A stretch of 63,436 nt of DNA, from NCBI GenBank assembly GCA_003650125.1, contig QNFX01000007.1, positions 1 through 63,436 of the forward strand, given 5' to 3'. The translations under genes and the position numbers were made by a program. Under the pieces are notes generated by a model that was given only the letters and a program-made list of their open reading frames with translations, did no database searches and was not told the origin of the DNA. Shown here piece after piece: positions 36,367 to 44,670 of this stretch (position 1 is its first letter; the number at the start of each line of letters is the position of its first letter). The stretch is from Campylobacterota bacterium. Lineage in GTDB: Bacteria; Bdellovibrionota; Bacteriovoracia; Bacteriovoracales; Bacteriovoracaceae.

Positions 36367-37299
36367 CTAATCTAACTTCATTTTGGGTTGTCCCATGGGA
36401 CCTTTTAGGGACAAGGAGTAAAATCCATTTGAATCTTTTTGTTTTCCGCTGATGAAAATATTTAAGATTGCAAATTTCTTAAGAAACTCGGCAGAAAATT
36501 TAATTTTACCTTTTAGGTCTAAATTTGATCGTCTGATATTTTGAGAATTTAACTTAATGGAACCTTTAAAACTGGCCATAATAGGTGATGTTTCTGATCC
36601 TAGTTTTAATGAAGAAAAATGAATATTATTTGTTCCTTTAATATTAGCTTTAATATTTAAATCTCTAATATTTAGGTGAGGAACTAAAAAATTCATAATA
36701 TTTTGTGTTGGTATGGAAAGATTTTTTGAAACGATGCTTATGCTACCACTATTTAAATTATTCTTTTGAAAAATAAGATCTGAGTTAATCTTTATCTGTC
36801 CTAGGAGTTTGAACATATCACCAGTTAAGTTTTTTACTATGTCTCCATCAATTACAGAATCTTTAATTTGTAGCCCCATTTTTGGGTAGGAGAGGATTGG
36901 ATAAATATTTAGATTAGTTTTATTCTTTTTTAATTTTAAGTGAAGTTTTACACCAGGAGGATTCATGGTGATGGTTTCTAACGAAATATTTAAGGATTCT
37001 AGTCGTAAGAAGTTGCTAGAGCTTTGTCCATAGCAACTCCCCGAAATAATGGGACCTTTGAATTTTGCCCATTGAAGAAATCGTCCAAGTTCTAGTCGTT
37101 CATAATTAATAGGACAGGCCTTGAAATTTGCGAGCTTACGGGAGGAAAAATTTATAATAGTTCTTCTGATGGGGAAGTTAACCAAAAAACCTACAGCAAA
37201 AAGGATGATTCCTATAAGAATGAATTTCCAGTTAATAGGGTTAATATTTGAATAAACTTTATCATGTAATTGATTGTCAATCGATTTTTTCTTAATCAT
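36367..37299 (-). CDS. gspN: Type II secretion protein GspN
   Basis: 310 residues. A single N-terminal membrane segment (FILIGIILFAVGFLVNFPI, near residues 26-44) anchors a beta-rich periplasmic part, as in GspN/AsmA-like proteins. Recognition rests mainly on position as the last gsp gene and on the pattern of short strands such as LHLKLKKNKTNLNIYP and FKGSIKLNS. GspN occurs only in some type II systems, and its precise job is unclear. It is eight bases after gspM. Confidence 0.75.
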   Translation of the reverse strand: MIKKKSIDNQLHDKVYSNINPINWKFILIGIILFAVGFLVNFPIRRTIINFSSRKLANFKACPINYERLELGRFLQWAKFKGPIISGSCYGQSSSNFLRLESLNISLETITMNPPGVKLHLKLKKNKTNLNIYPILSYPKMGLQIKDSVIDGDIVKNLTGDMFKLLGQIKINSDLIFQKNNLNSGSISIVSKNLSIPTQNIMNFLVPHLNIRDLNIKANIKGTNNIHFSSLKLGSETSPIMASFKGSIKLNSQNIRRSNLDLKGKIKFSAEFLKKFAILNIFISGKQKDSNGFYSLSLKGPMGQPKMKLD

Positions 37300-37307
37300 A
37301 ATAAACC

Positions 37308-37928
37308 TTAATTTAATCTATAATGATGATGGATTAAAAACTCACCTTCTAATAATTCAGTACGGGTGTTTTTATTTATAGATAACTTGGTAATAACCAT
37401 TTTTTCTTTTTTTATTAAATCTCGTAAAAGATTAGTTACATTTGGAGTCGAAAAACTATTGAATCTAATGGTGGCCGAAAGCTTTCCAAGGTTGGGTGAA
37501 AGATCTGAGGTGGTGACGCCTGTTAGTTTTATTTTATTTCCTCTAATCCCAATAGACTTTATTATTTGATTTATAATATCTTGTAGCTCATTTTGTGAGG
37601 TTATTTTTCGAGGTCCTAAAACCTTTCTTTCGATAAATGATAATCGTCTAGATTTAATAGAAGTTTCGGCCAATGAATTATAGAGATTTCTTTTTATGTT
37701 TAGCCTAGTGCCTATTTTATAGCTTTGAATCTCTAAGACTACGATTAAGATAATAGGAACGAAAACTACAAGTATGGCAAAGAATTGATTTATATGCTTT
37801 TGAGCAGAATCATCTAGCGTCGAAAATTGATCCATTATTTGTTGATAAATAGAGCTGTTTTTGAAACTATCTACCTGGCCAAAAACAAATTCATCAATTT
37901 TTTTGGTAATTGAAGATGAATTCTCCAT
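37308..37928 (-). CDS. gspM: Type II secretion inner-membrane protein GspM
   Basis: 206 residues with one membrane helix (FFAILVVFVPIILIVVLEI, near residues 47-65) and a C-terminal ferredoxin-like domain (LSPNLGKLSATIRF and VITKLSINKNTRTELLEGEF), the layout of GspM. It pairs with GspL in the inner-membrane platform. The sequence is poorly conserved, so the call relies on architecture and on place between gspL and gspN. Start overlaps the gspL stop by one base (TAATG). Confidence 0.8.
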   Translation of the reverse strand: MENSSSITKKIDEFVFGQVDSFKNSSIYQQIMDQFSTLDDSAQKHINQFFAILVVFVPIILIVVLEIQSYKIGTRLNIKRNLYNSLAETSIKSRRLSFIERKVLGPRKITSQNELQDIINQIIKSIGIRGNKIKLTGVTTSDLSPNLGKLSATIRFNSFSTPNVTNLLRDLIKKEKMVITKLSINKNTRTELLEGEFLIHHHYRLN

Positions 37929-39520
37929 TAGTCTTCCTTAGTATTAATTCGAAGGTTAATTTCTTTCTTAGCTAAGTTGAATTTTATATTTTCTTCTTCA
38001 AGACCTAGTACCTTTAAGTCCTTGTATAATTCTTTAACTTTTTTTGCTTTTTTTCCTCGAAACTGGATTTTAGAAACGTGATTGTCATATTCGTAGCTAA
38101 CTAAATCAATCTCCATGTTCGGATCTACAATTTGACTGATGTTGGCCAAAGCTTTGATTGGATCTATTTTGGTTGCGGCCTTTAAGTTATTAATATCTTT
38201 TTCCGTTTGTAGATTTCTTTTTTGTATTAATTTTAAAATAGCACCGGGGTTCCTTTTATAGGCCCTTCTTTGGGTGGCATTAATATTTAAGGCCGGAGTT
38301 TTTAGCATAGAGATTAATTTTTTATCTAATCTCTTTTCTTCCTTGGCAATAGTAAAACGCTCGAGAAAAAATGTAAGGGCAATAACTAGAAATAAAATGG
38401 TAGTTCTCGTTGCAAGAAATGCCATGTTATACATGGATATTCTATCTTGAGGTTCGGATGAGTAAACTCCGACTAAAAAATTAGGCAGGGCCGGTTTGTT
38501 GGCCTGAGCATCTAACATCAAGTAGGGTAGTGAATAAGCAATTTTATTTTCCTCTTCAATCCCAAACTTCATTTCATTTTCTTTGCCATAAGTCTTTAAC
38601 GGGATGACATCGACAGAAAGGTAAAAGGATAAAAAATTATCGATATTTTTTATTTTGGATGTTCCCCCAGTGATAAAAATTCGTTCAACTGGTTTTCCTG
38701 TGATGGCCTTAAAGCCAATCATCCATTGTTTGATTTTTAAAACTAGAGGCCAAAAGGTTTGTTTCATTAAAAAAGCAAATTCTTGTTGTTCTTTTTCTAC
38801 TTGGTCATACTGGGGCTCTGTCAGCATAAAACAGTTTTCATGTTTATAGATGATCGCTTCATCCATGCTTATTTGATAATTTTGAGAAATGGCCTCATCT
38901 ACGAGCTTTCCTGCTACGCTGGTGAAGTGATTGGAAACAAAGTTATTTCCAATAAAAAGATAGGCCTTAGAAGTTTTATGTCCTAAATCTAAAATACAAT
39001 TTTGTCCGGTAATAGCATTTCGTTGAATAAATGATTCGTAAGAGGCCATTTCACTGGAAAGAATCCAGGGCATAACCTTCTCTTGTTCTAACATTTCAAA
39101 ATACTGATTAAAGTTATCTTTATTGGTTATATAAACTGTCGCTAGGGTAGATTTCCCTACTTTTCGAATATTTTTAGTGTAATGAGTTTTAGACAGAGAA
39201 TAAGGGATATTTTCATCTAACTGAAAAGGAATCATGGCCTCGGCCTTCTTCCGATTTGTAATGGGGATGCTTATAAAACGAGTGGAAACAAAATTATTGG
39301 GAAGGTTTAAAATTATTTTCCCGTCATACTCTTTTTTTCCAAGGTAATTGTAGATCAGCTCCAATTGTGTCTGGAGCGTATCTTCTTCTAAGTTCACTTC
39401 TTGTCTTATTTTGTCCAGTATAATTTCATGTTTATGGAGGTAGGAAATCTTCTTTCTATCTAGTGAGGCCTCATAAAATTTTATGGAGTAAGATCCCAAA
39501 TCAATTGCTAAAACTTTCAT
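37928..39520 (-). CDS. gspL: Type II secretion protein GspL (PilM-like actin fold)
   Basis: 530 residues. The N-terminal 340 form an actin-like cytoplasmic domain that in this family binds the GspE ATPase: MKVLAIDLGSYSIKFYEA at the start, CILDLGHKTSKAYLF in the middle and ERIFITGGTSKIKNIDNFL later. These glycine/aspartate loops resemble PilM more than classical GspL. A membrane helix (TILFLVIALTFFLERF) at about residue 375 leads to a periplasmic ferredoxin-like domain. It overlaps gspM by one base. Confidence 0.87.
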   Translation of the reverse strand: MKVLAIDLGSYSIKFYEASLDRKKISYLHKHEIILDKIRQEVNLEEDTLQTQLELIYNYLGKKEYDGKIILNLPNNFVSTRFISIPITNRKKAEAMIPFQLDENIPYSLSKTHYTKNIRKVGKSTLATVYITNKDNFNQYFEMLEQEKVMPWILSSEMASYESFIQRNAITGQNCILDLGHKTSKAYLFIGNNFVSNHFTSVAGKLVDEAISQNYQISMDEAIIYKHENCFMLTEPQYDQVEKEQQEFAFLMKQTFWPLVLKIKQWMIGFKAITGKPVERIFITGGTSKIKNIDNFLSFYLSVDVIPLKTYGKENEMKFGIEEENKIAYSLPYLMLDAQANKPALPNFLVGVYSSEPQDRISMYNMAFLATRTTILFLVIALTFFLERFTIAKEEKRLDKKLISMLKTPALNINATQRRAYKRNPGAILKLIQKRNLQTEKDINNLKAATKIDPIKALANISQIVDPNMEIDLVSYEYDNHVSKIQFRGKKAKKVKELYKDLKVLGLEEENIKFNLAKKEINLRINTKED

Positions 39521-39593
39521 ATTCTAATCTTATCAGATTTGGGAAAAAAATTATTTCTAGGCAATAATTTATAAAGTTGACGTAAACAGGTGG

Positions 39594-40937
39594 TTAACCG
39601 ATTTTTAGTTCGACTACACGGGGCTCTAGAAGAATTTTTGGAGGTGGTTCTTTTTTCTTTTTTTTATCATCTTCTTCATCATTCGCGATGGGTTCTTTTT
39701 CCTCTTCTTTTTCCTCTTCTCTTTCTTCTTCCTTCTTCTTTTTTTTCTTCTTAGGTGTAGGTTTTATAGGAAGGTCTATATAGGCGGTAAGTTTATAAAT
39801 GGCCCGTCCATATCCACCCTTAATAATCACTTTAAATAGTTTGCCAGCAATGCCTAAAACCAATCCAGCTTCCGCTAATTTTTGGAGGTTCTTTTTGTAG
39901 GTAGTATCATCCACCAATCCTAGATCATCAATAATATAGGATTTAAATTCACTTTCTGATTTGAAGGGATTTGGTTCTAATTTCTCTTCCTCTGAACCAT
40001 CTCGATATTTAAAAAAATCTTTTATTTGATCATCATTTATATCAGGAAAAATGAGCCTTAATTGGGCATCATTAATTTCATTAAGAGGGATAACTGAGAC
40101 CTCATGAACTGATAGTTGATCTTTTATTAAATCCACAATGGTATCAGGCCAGCTTGGGAGAAGATATAATTCATCAAGGCTTGTTAGTGGCGCGTGTTTT
40201 GGAGTGATGTCATTTTCGACAAAGACGGCATCTACTTGGGCCTTATCGGCCTCTTCATAGTTTTTGGGGTTGTTAACGTAATATTTTAATTCCCTGACGA
40301 GTTTTTCAGGCTCTAGGGACCCATATACTAGATCAAATTCCTCATCATTTTCTTTTTTATCATTCATGATCTGAGCTATGGCCTCAATAATCTTTTTTTC
40401 AATATTTACATGGATGGGATCGGAACTCTCTTCTTCTTCTTCTTCTTCATTTTCATATTCTTCTTTTTTATCCTGATCTTCTTTTTTCTTTTTTTGAATG
40501 ATGAGGTTGTTAATATTAATAAATCCTGAAACAACATTGGTGAAAATATGCAAAGTACCAGGCAAATGAAGATCTTTATGAAACTCTTCAATTGCTCCCT
40601 TTTGAATTAAATTGGCACTTTTTGTTAATGGAATAGGATAGATAAAAGGCATAAGAATAATATTCGTTAATAAGGTCGGATCTATTTTTTCTTTAAGAGA
40701 TGGGTTCTTTTCAAGGAGATTCCAGGCATCCTTATATACTTTGAGTTTTCCCAAAGTTAAAAGAAGTCCGGCCTCGACATTTAATTTCGCCTGAAGTTTA
40801 TCTTGGACATTTTGTATTCTGATCTTATTTAATTTGGTTCCGAACGTGAAATCGGCCAACACATAAGTAAGGATGGTAATTGAGCTCATGATTAAAAGAA
40901 GTGCTACTCCTTTTTCATTTTTAAGAATCTTCTTCAT
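39594..40937 (-). CDS. gspK: Type II secretion minor pseudopilin GspK with Lys/Glu-rich blocks
   Basis: 447 residues from the ATG at 40937; one nine bases upstream is equally possible. A longer frame to 41000 only reads through the end of gspJ. The prepilin signal is NEKGVALLLIMSSITI, with the non-glutamate fifth residue typical of GspK. The pilin tip domain includes DEEFDLVYGS and a helical saddle region (LIFPDINDDQIKDFFKYRDG). Two low-complexity stretches stand out: a K/E block near 40430-40500 including six or seven glutamates in a row, and a long K/E/P block near 39640-39760. GspK caps the pseudopilus with GspI and GspJ. It overlaps gspJ by 17 bases. Confidence 0.88.
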   Translation of the reverse strand: MKKILKNEKGVALLLIMSSITILTYVLADFTFGTKLNKIRIQNVQDKLQAKLNVEAGLLLTLGKLKVYKDAWNLLEKNPSLKEKIDPTLLTNIILMPFIYPIPLTKSANLIQKGAIEEFHKDLHLPGTLHIFTNVVSGFININNLIIQKKKKEDQDKKEEYENEEEEEEESSDPIHVNIEKKIIEAIAQIMNDKKENDEEFDLVYGSLEPEKLVRELKYYVNNPKNYEEADKAQVDAVFVENDITPKHAPLTSLDELYLLPSWPDTIVDLIKDQLSVHEVSVIPLNEINDAQLRLIFPDINDDQIKDFFKYRDGSEEEKLEPNPFKSESEFKSYIIDDLGLVDDTTYKKNLQKLAEAGLVLGIAGKLFKVIIKGGYGRAIYKLTAYIDLPIKPTPKKKKKKKEEEREEEKEEEKEPIANDEEDDKKKKKEPPPKILLEPRVVELKIG

Positions 40938-41760
40938 CTTCCTCATCTTCAAGTTCAGGGTCTTCTGCTTTTTTGGCCTTTTCATCCTTGGCCGTATCAA
41001 AGAAAGGCCAATTAATCTTGATTATACGATTAACTTCTATTGGTGCTCCACTTTTATCGATATAAACCAATTTTAGTGAAATTCCTCTTATGATGTTGTC
41101 TTTTGAGGGTAACTCTTTTGGCGTATCAACCCATTTCCTTCTCTCGCTATGCCAATAAGTAAATTCTAAACTTTTTACATTCCTAAGGAGAAGTTGTGGC
41201 TTCACATTATCCCAATCAAAATCTTCCCTATAAAGATCATTGGCATTAAAATATCGTATGATTTCAAAATCGCCACCGACTCTTTTTTTATCGTCGTCAG
41301 TAATCGTAGAACTTCTTAAATCATATTTTATCCATACATAGTTTGATTGCTTTATATCTCTAATCTTTCTGCGATTTACGGTTGATAAAAATATAATGGT
41401 ATCTTTGTCTTCCGCCTCAAATACGGGAACTAACAAACCATTCTCTGTTATCTGGGGAAATCTTTCTGATCCTTTAAATTCGGGATCTGCCTCATAATAG
41501 TCTGATTCTTCATCTTGAGCTTTAGAACCTTTTTTACTTTTTTTTGCATTATAAAAAAGCGGGTTAAATATATTTGAGATATCTCCGGTAATTCGATTTA
41601 CCGCCATTGCCACTTGTAGAACTTCCTGATCCTCGCTTAATATCTTTTCTTTTGTATCGATTCCATCATTGGTGATATTAATTACATAGACCATCATGAT
41701 GGCCAAAAGAGTTATAGCAATAAGAATTTCAAGTAATGAAAACCCCTTATTGTTCTTCAT
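40921..41760 (-). CDS. gspJ: Type II secretion minor pseudopilin GspJ
   Basis: 279 residues, longer than the usual 190-230. The prepilin cleavage site is NKGFSLLEILIAITLLAI near residues 4-21, with E5 of the mature protein. The beta-rich globular part contains SLEFTYWHSERRKWVDTPKELPSK (named by its ends) and RGISLKLVYID, both typical of GspJ. The C-terminus is a strongly acidic tail (EDPELEDEEDEEDS). The start overlaps the gspI stop by one base. Confidence 0.9.
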   Translation of the reverse strand: MKNNKGFSLLEILIAITLLAIMMVYVINITNDGIDTKEKILSEDQEVLQVAMAVNRITGDISNIFNPLFYNAKKSKKGSKAQDEESDYYEADPEFKGSERFPQITENGLLVPVFEAEDKDTIIFLSTVNRRKIRDIKQSNYVWIKYDLRSSTITDDDKKRVGGDFEIIRYFNANDLYREDFDWDNVKPQLLLRNVKSLEFTYWHSERRKWVDTPKELPSKDNIIRGISLKLVYIDKSGAPIEVNRIIKINWPFFDTAKDEKAKKAEDPELEDEEDEEDS

Positions 41761-42281
41761 TATAATCCCTTGATCTTTACTTTTGCTTTAGGGTCCATAA
41801 CAAAAGTTGAAAGAGTATAGGTAAAACCTGTTTCTTTATTTGTGATAGTTACCTCTAACTGCCAAAGTAACTTTCCTAAATTAGTTTTTATTTCTTTATA
41901 AATTTTTCTTGTAAAGGCGGGGTCCCCTTGAACTCCAGCTTCTTCTTCCTCTTCATTTCCTTGAATTTTTTTATAATCAGGAACTTTAAATTCATACCAT
42001 TTGATAGTTCTTTCATAACCATCATATCCTTCAATGGGCCTTGTATCGCCAGCACCAAGGGTCATTCCCAGGTTGAAGATTTTAGGAGGTGATATGAGAA
42101 TTTGATTTATTTCCGATTCGGCCAATTCTTCTAAAGTGATTTCTTCTCGCATTTGCATAGAGTCTGAAAGGTTGTAACCTTGGGTGGTAGCAAACACTGC
42201 CATAAAGACTGCAAAGATGAAAAGAGCGATCATGACTTCAATTAGGGCAAAAGCATGATCATTTCTTTTTAATCCATTCAT
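41760..42281 (-). CDS. gspI: Type II secretion minor pseudopilin GspI
   Basis: 173 residues. The prepilin motif is NDHAFALIEVMIALFIFAVF near residues 7-26, with histidine-alanine at the cleavage point and E5 present. The rest matches the short GspI globular domain (ESEINQILISPP, IKWYEFKVPDYKK, WQLEVTITNKETG). It forms the tip complex with GspJ and GspK. The start lies 23 bases inside the gspH frame. Confidence 0.88.
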   Translation of the reverse strand: MNGLKRNDHAFALIEVMIALFIFAVFMAVFATTQGYNLSDSMQMREEITLEELAESEINQILISPPKIFNLGMTLGAGDTRPIEGYDGYERTIKWYEFKVPDYKKIQGNEEEEEAGVQGDPAFTRKIYKEIKTNLGKLLWQLEVTITNKETGFTYTLSTFVMDPKAKVKIKGL

Positions 42282-42936
42282 TGAATAACTCTTCGGCCAA
42301 TTCTTTTTGTTGGGCCAGTATTAAATCTTTGTCATATTTTTCAACACTAAAGGCCCGATACTCTCGTTCCATTTCGAGGGTAAAAGGATCAATCGTGATC
42401 GACATTACCTCTTCTTCCGACCCTAAAATAATAATAACACTGTCTTTTTCCCCTGAGGGATAAAAATATATTGAAGCATGGAAATCGGTTATTAACTCTT
42501 CACTAAGTGAGGTTCCTATTCCAATCACAGAGATATTATCTGAAATTTGTCTGTTTTTTTCATCAAACTCTTTAACTAAATTAAAGCTTTTATTTAATTT
42601 TTGAATTTGGTTAACATATTTTTCTCGATCCTTAAGGGAAACACCTTCACTTCCACCTCCTTTAATAATCGGAAGGACAAAGGAATCATCAGGGCCAAAT
42701 TCAACCGCATATTCTTGGGGGTCTGTATCGAAAAGAAAATGAATACGGACAATGGTATTTCTAAGAGCAGACTCATCAACTGAATAACGAACCGCTCTTT
42801 CAAGATTGGTACCTAGCTCCTCAAGGTTTTTTCTGCCACTATGGGAGCCTGCTTCATAAAGCCCATAGATAGAGGCCCCAATAGCTAGGGCCACTAAAAT
42901 TTCTAAAAGGCTAAAACCTCGGTCGTCTTTTATCAT
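42259..42936 (-). CDS. gspH: Type II secretion minor pseudopilin GspH
   Basis: 225 residues. DDRGFSLLEILVALAIGASIYG near residues 3-24 (named by its ends) is the prepilin signal. The central region (LERAVRYSVDESALRNTIVRIHF) matches the GspH helix and first strands, and ITIDPFTLEME resembles its C-terminal strand pair. Somewhat longer than typical GspH. It links the pseudopilus tip to the GspG shaft. Nine bases separate it from gspG. Confidence 0.86.
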   Translation of the reverse strand: MIKDDRGFSLLEILVALAIGASIYGLYEAGSHSGRKNLEELGTNLERAVRYSVDESALRNTIVRIHFLFDTDPQEYAVEFGPDDSFVLPIIKGGGSEGVSLKDREKYVNQIQKLNKSFNLVKEFDEKNRQISDNISVIGIGTSLSEELITDFHASIYFYPSGEKDSVIIILGSEEEVMSITIDPFTLEMEREYRAFSVEKYDKDLILAQQKELAEELFNEWIKKK

Positions 42937-42944
42937 TTAATCTT

Positions 42945-43403
42945 TTATTTTTTTTTCTTTAAAGGAATATCAGCATCGTTATCTTCCCCACCTTCAACAT
43001 TGTCATTACCATAGGAAATGATATTAAAGGTTTTTCCATCGGAGATATAAACATATTCGGCCTCCCAAGGATCTAGAGGGACATCTCCATCTAAGTAACC
43101 ACCAGGCTGATATCTTTTACATTCTCTACCACCAGTAGGTTTGTTGACCAAGGACTCAAGCCCTTGATCAGAAGTTGGGTAGTAACCACAATGTCTACGA
43201 AATTCCTGAAGTCTTTGAGCAAGTCCTTGCATTTGAATTTTGGCAGCTTTAACATTTCCTTCATGTAGTTGTTGAAAAACTTTACCTGCTACAAATGAAC
43301 CAGCAATTCCCATTAGGGTTAAGGAAATTAGAATTTCCATAAGTGAAAAGCCCGATTGGGATCGTAAGGCCTGATTGAATTTTTTTAGCGTCAAATGTCT
43401 CAT
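42945..43403 (-). CDS. gspG: Major type II pseudopilin GspG
   Basis: 152 residues. The prepilin signal is QSGFSLMEILISLTLMGIAG near residues 16-35. The globular domain has the unmistakable GspG features YYPTSDQGLESLVNKP, PLDPWEAEYVYIS and the calcium-site loop SYGNDNVEGGEDNDADI. The main subunit of the pseudopilus. No prepilin peptidase (gspO) gene is in the window, so processing depends on a gene elsewhere. GGAGAAAT lies before the start. Confidence 0.96.
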   Translation of the reverse strand: MRHLTLKKFNQALRSQSGFSLMEILISLTLMGIAGSFVAGKVFQQLHEGNVKAAKIQMQGLAQRLQEFRRHCGYYPTSDQGLESLVNKPTGGRECKRYQPGGYLDGDVPLDPWEAEYVYISDGKTFNIISYGNDNVEGGEDNDADIPLKKKK

Positions 43404-43429
43404 TTAAAATTTCTCCTAATATACTTGAA

Positions 43430-44638
43430 TTAAACTTGATTGATTTCCATCATTGGTGCAACAACAGAGAAGATTATAAATCCCACTGCACCTCCCATAG
43501 CGACCATCATTATAGGCTCTAAGACGGAAGTTAGTCCACTTAGTTTAGTATTAACTTGGTCTTCATAATTTTCTGCGACAATTCCCAGCATTTGCTCTAA
43601 TTCTCCAGACTTTTCACCTAGTCTAATCATATGAGTTACCATCGATGGATAAAGTTCAGACCTCTCTAGTGGGGCCGCAAGAGATTGCCCCTCAGACACA
43701 GACTCTCTGGCATCTAGAACCGCCTTTTGCATATGAACATTACCAATTAGGTTGGACACAATTTTTAATGCGGTAAGAATGGGAACACCTGATTGCAATA
43801 GAGTCGATAAAGTAGAGGCGAAACGACTTACGTTAATCATAGTGACCAGGTTGCCAACAATGGGCATCTTAAGTAATACCCGATGCCATTGCTTCTCACC
43901 TTTTTTTGTTGTGATGTATCGAGTGAAGACATTCCAAAAAACAAAAAGACCAATTAACATTGCCCACCAGTAATCTTTTGTAAAATCAGAAATCCAAATA
44001 CTGATTTTTGTTTGCAGTGGGAGCTCTTTTTTCATAGAGACAAAAATTTTGGTTATTTTAGGGATAACAAAAACAAAGATAATCCCCATCATCAAGGATC
44101 CAACAATTATCATAATAAGGGGGTACACCATGGCCCCTTTAATTTTATTTTTAAGCTGAACTTGTCCTTCAGAGAACTCAGCAAGTCTGATTAGAACTAA
44201 ATCTAAGGTACCAGATTGCTCCCCAGCATCCACCATATTAGTATAAACGTTATTAAAAACCTTAGGATAATCTTTAAAAGCATTGGCCAGGGAAGTCCCT
44301 TCGTTAACTTTTTGCTTAACTTCTGAGAGAATTACTTTAAGTTTTTGATTATCTGTTTGATCTTCTAGAGCAGAGAGTGATTCAACTACTGTTATTCTTG
44401 CTTTTATTAGCGTTGCTAACTGTCGGGTGAGAAGAGAGATATCCTCTGTACTGATTGAGCTACCAAGGGTCATTCCTTTCTTTTTAAAACCTGCATCGGA
44501 CTTTTCTTCTTTGATGGAGATAAGCATAATGCCCATATTCCGAAGCTTTTGTTTTGCTAGGGACTCATTATCGGCATTAATGCTTGCTTTAACTTCTTGA
44601 CCGTTGGATTTCAAACCTTTGTAACTGAATAACGCCAT
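43430..44638 (-). CDS. gspF: Type II secretion inner-membrane platform protein GspF
   Basis: 402 residues with two repeated GspF domains and three membrane helices, near residues 170-195, 217-237 and 372-395. Conserved motifs include LLTRQLATLIKARITVVESL near residues 68-87 and FASTLSTLLQSGVPIL near residues 271-286, the equivalent in the second repeat, and the IRLGEKSGELEQML block. It couples the GspE ATPase to pseudopilus assembly. Confidence 0.96.
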   Translation of the reverse strand: MALFSYKGLKSNGQEVKASINADNESLAKQKLRNMGIMLISIKEEKSDAGFKKKGMTLGSSISTEDISLLTRQLATLIKARITVVESLSALEDQTDNQKLKVILSEVKQKVNEGTSLANAFKDYPKVFNNVYTNMVDAGEQSGTLDLVLIRLAEFSEGQVQLKNKIKGAMVYPLIMIIVGSLMMGIIFVFVIPKITKIFVSMKKELPLQTKISIWISDFTKDYWWAMLIGLFVFWNVFTRYITTKKGEKQWHRVLLKMPIVGNLVTMINVSRFASTLSTLLQSGVPILTALKIVSNLIGNVHMQKAVLDARESVSEGQSLAAPLERSELYPSMVTHMIRLGEKSGELEQMLGIVAENYEDQVNTKLSGLTSVLEPIMMVAMGGAVGFIIFSVVAPMMEINQV

Positions 44639-44670
44639 ATGAAAAATTTAAACTTAAAAATGCAGATTGG

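Noticed and set aside
40938-41000. N-terminal extension of GspK to 41000
   Set aside because: It only reads the 3' end of gspJ in another frame, and the prepilin signal sits correctly a few residues after the ATG at 40937.
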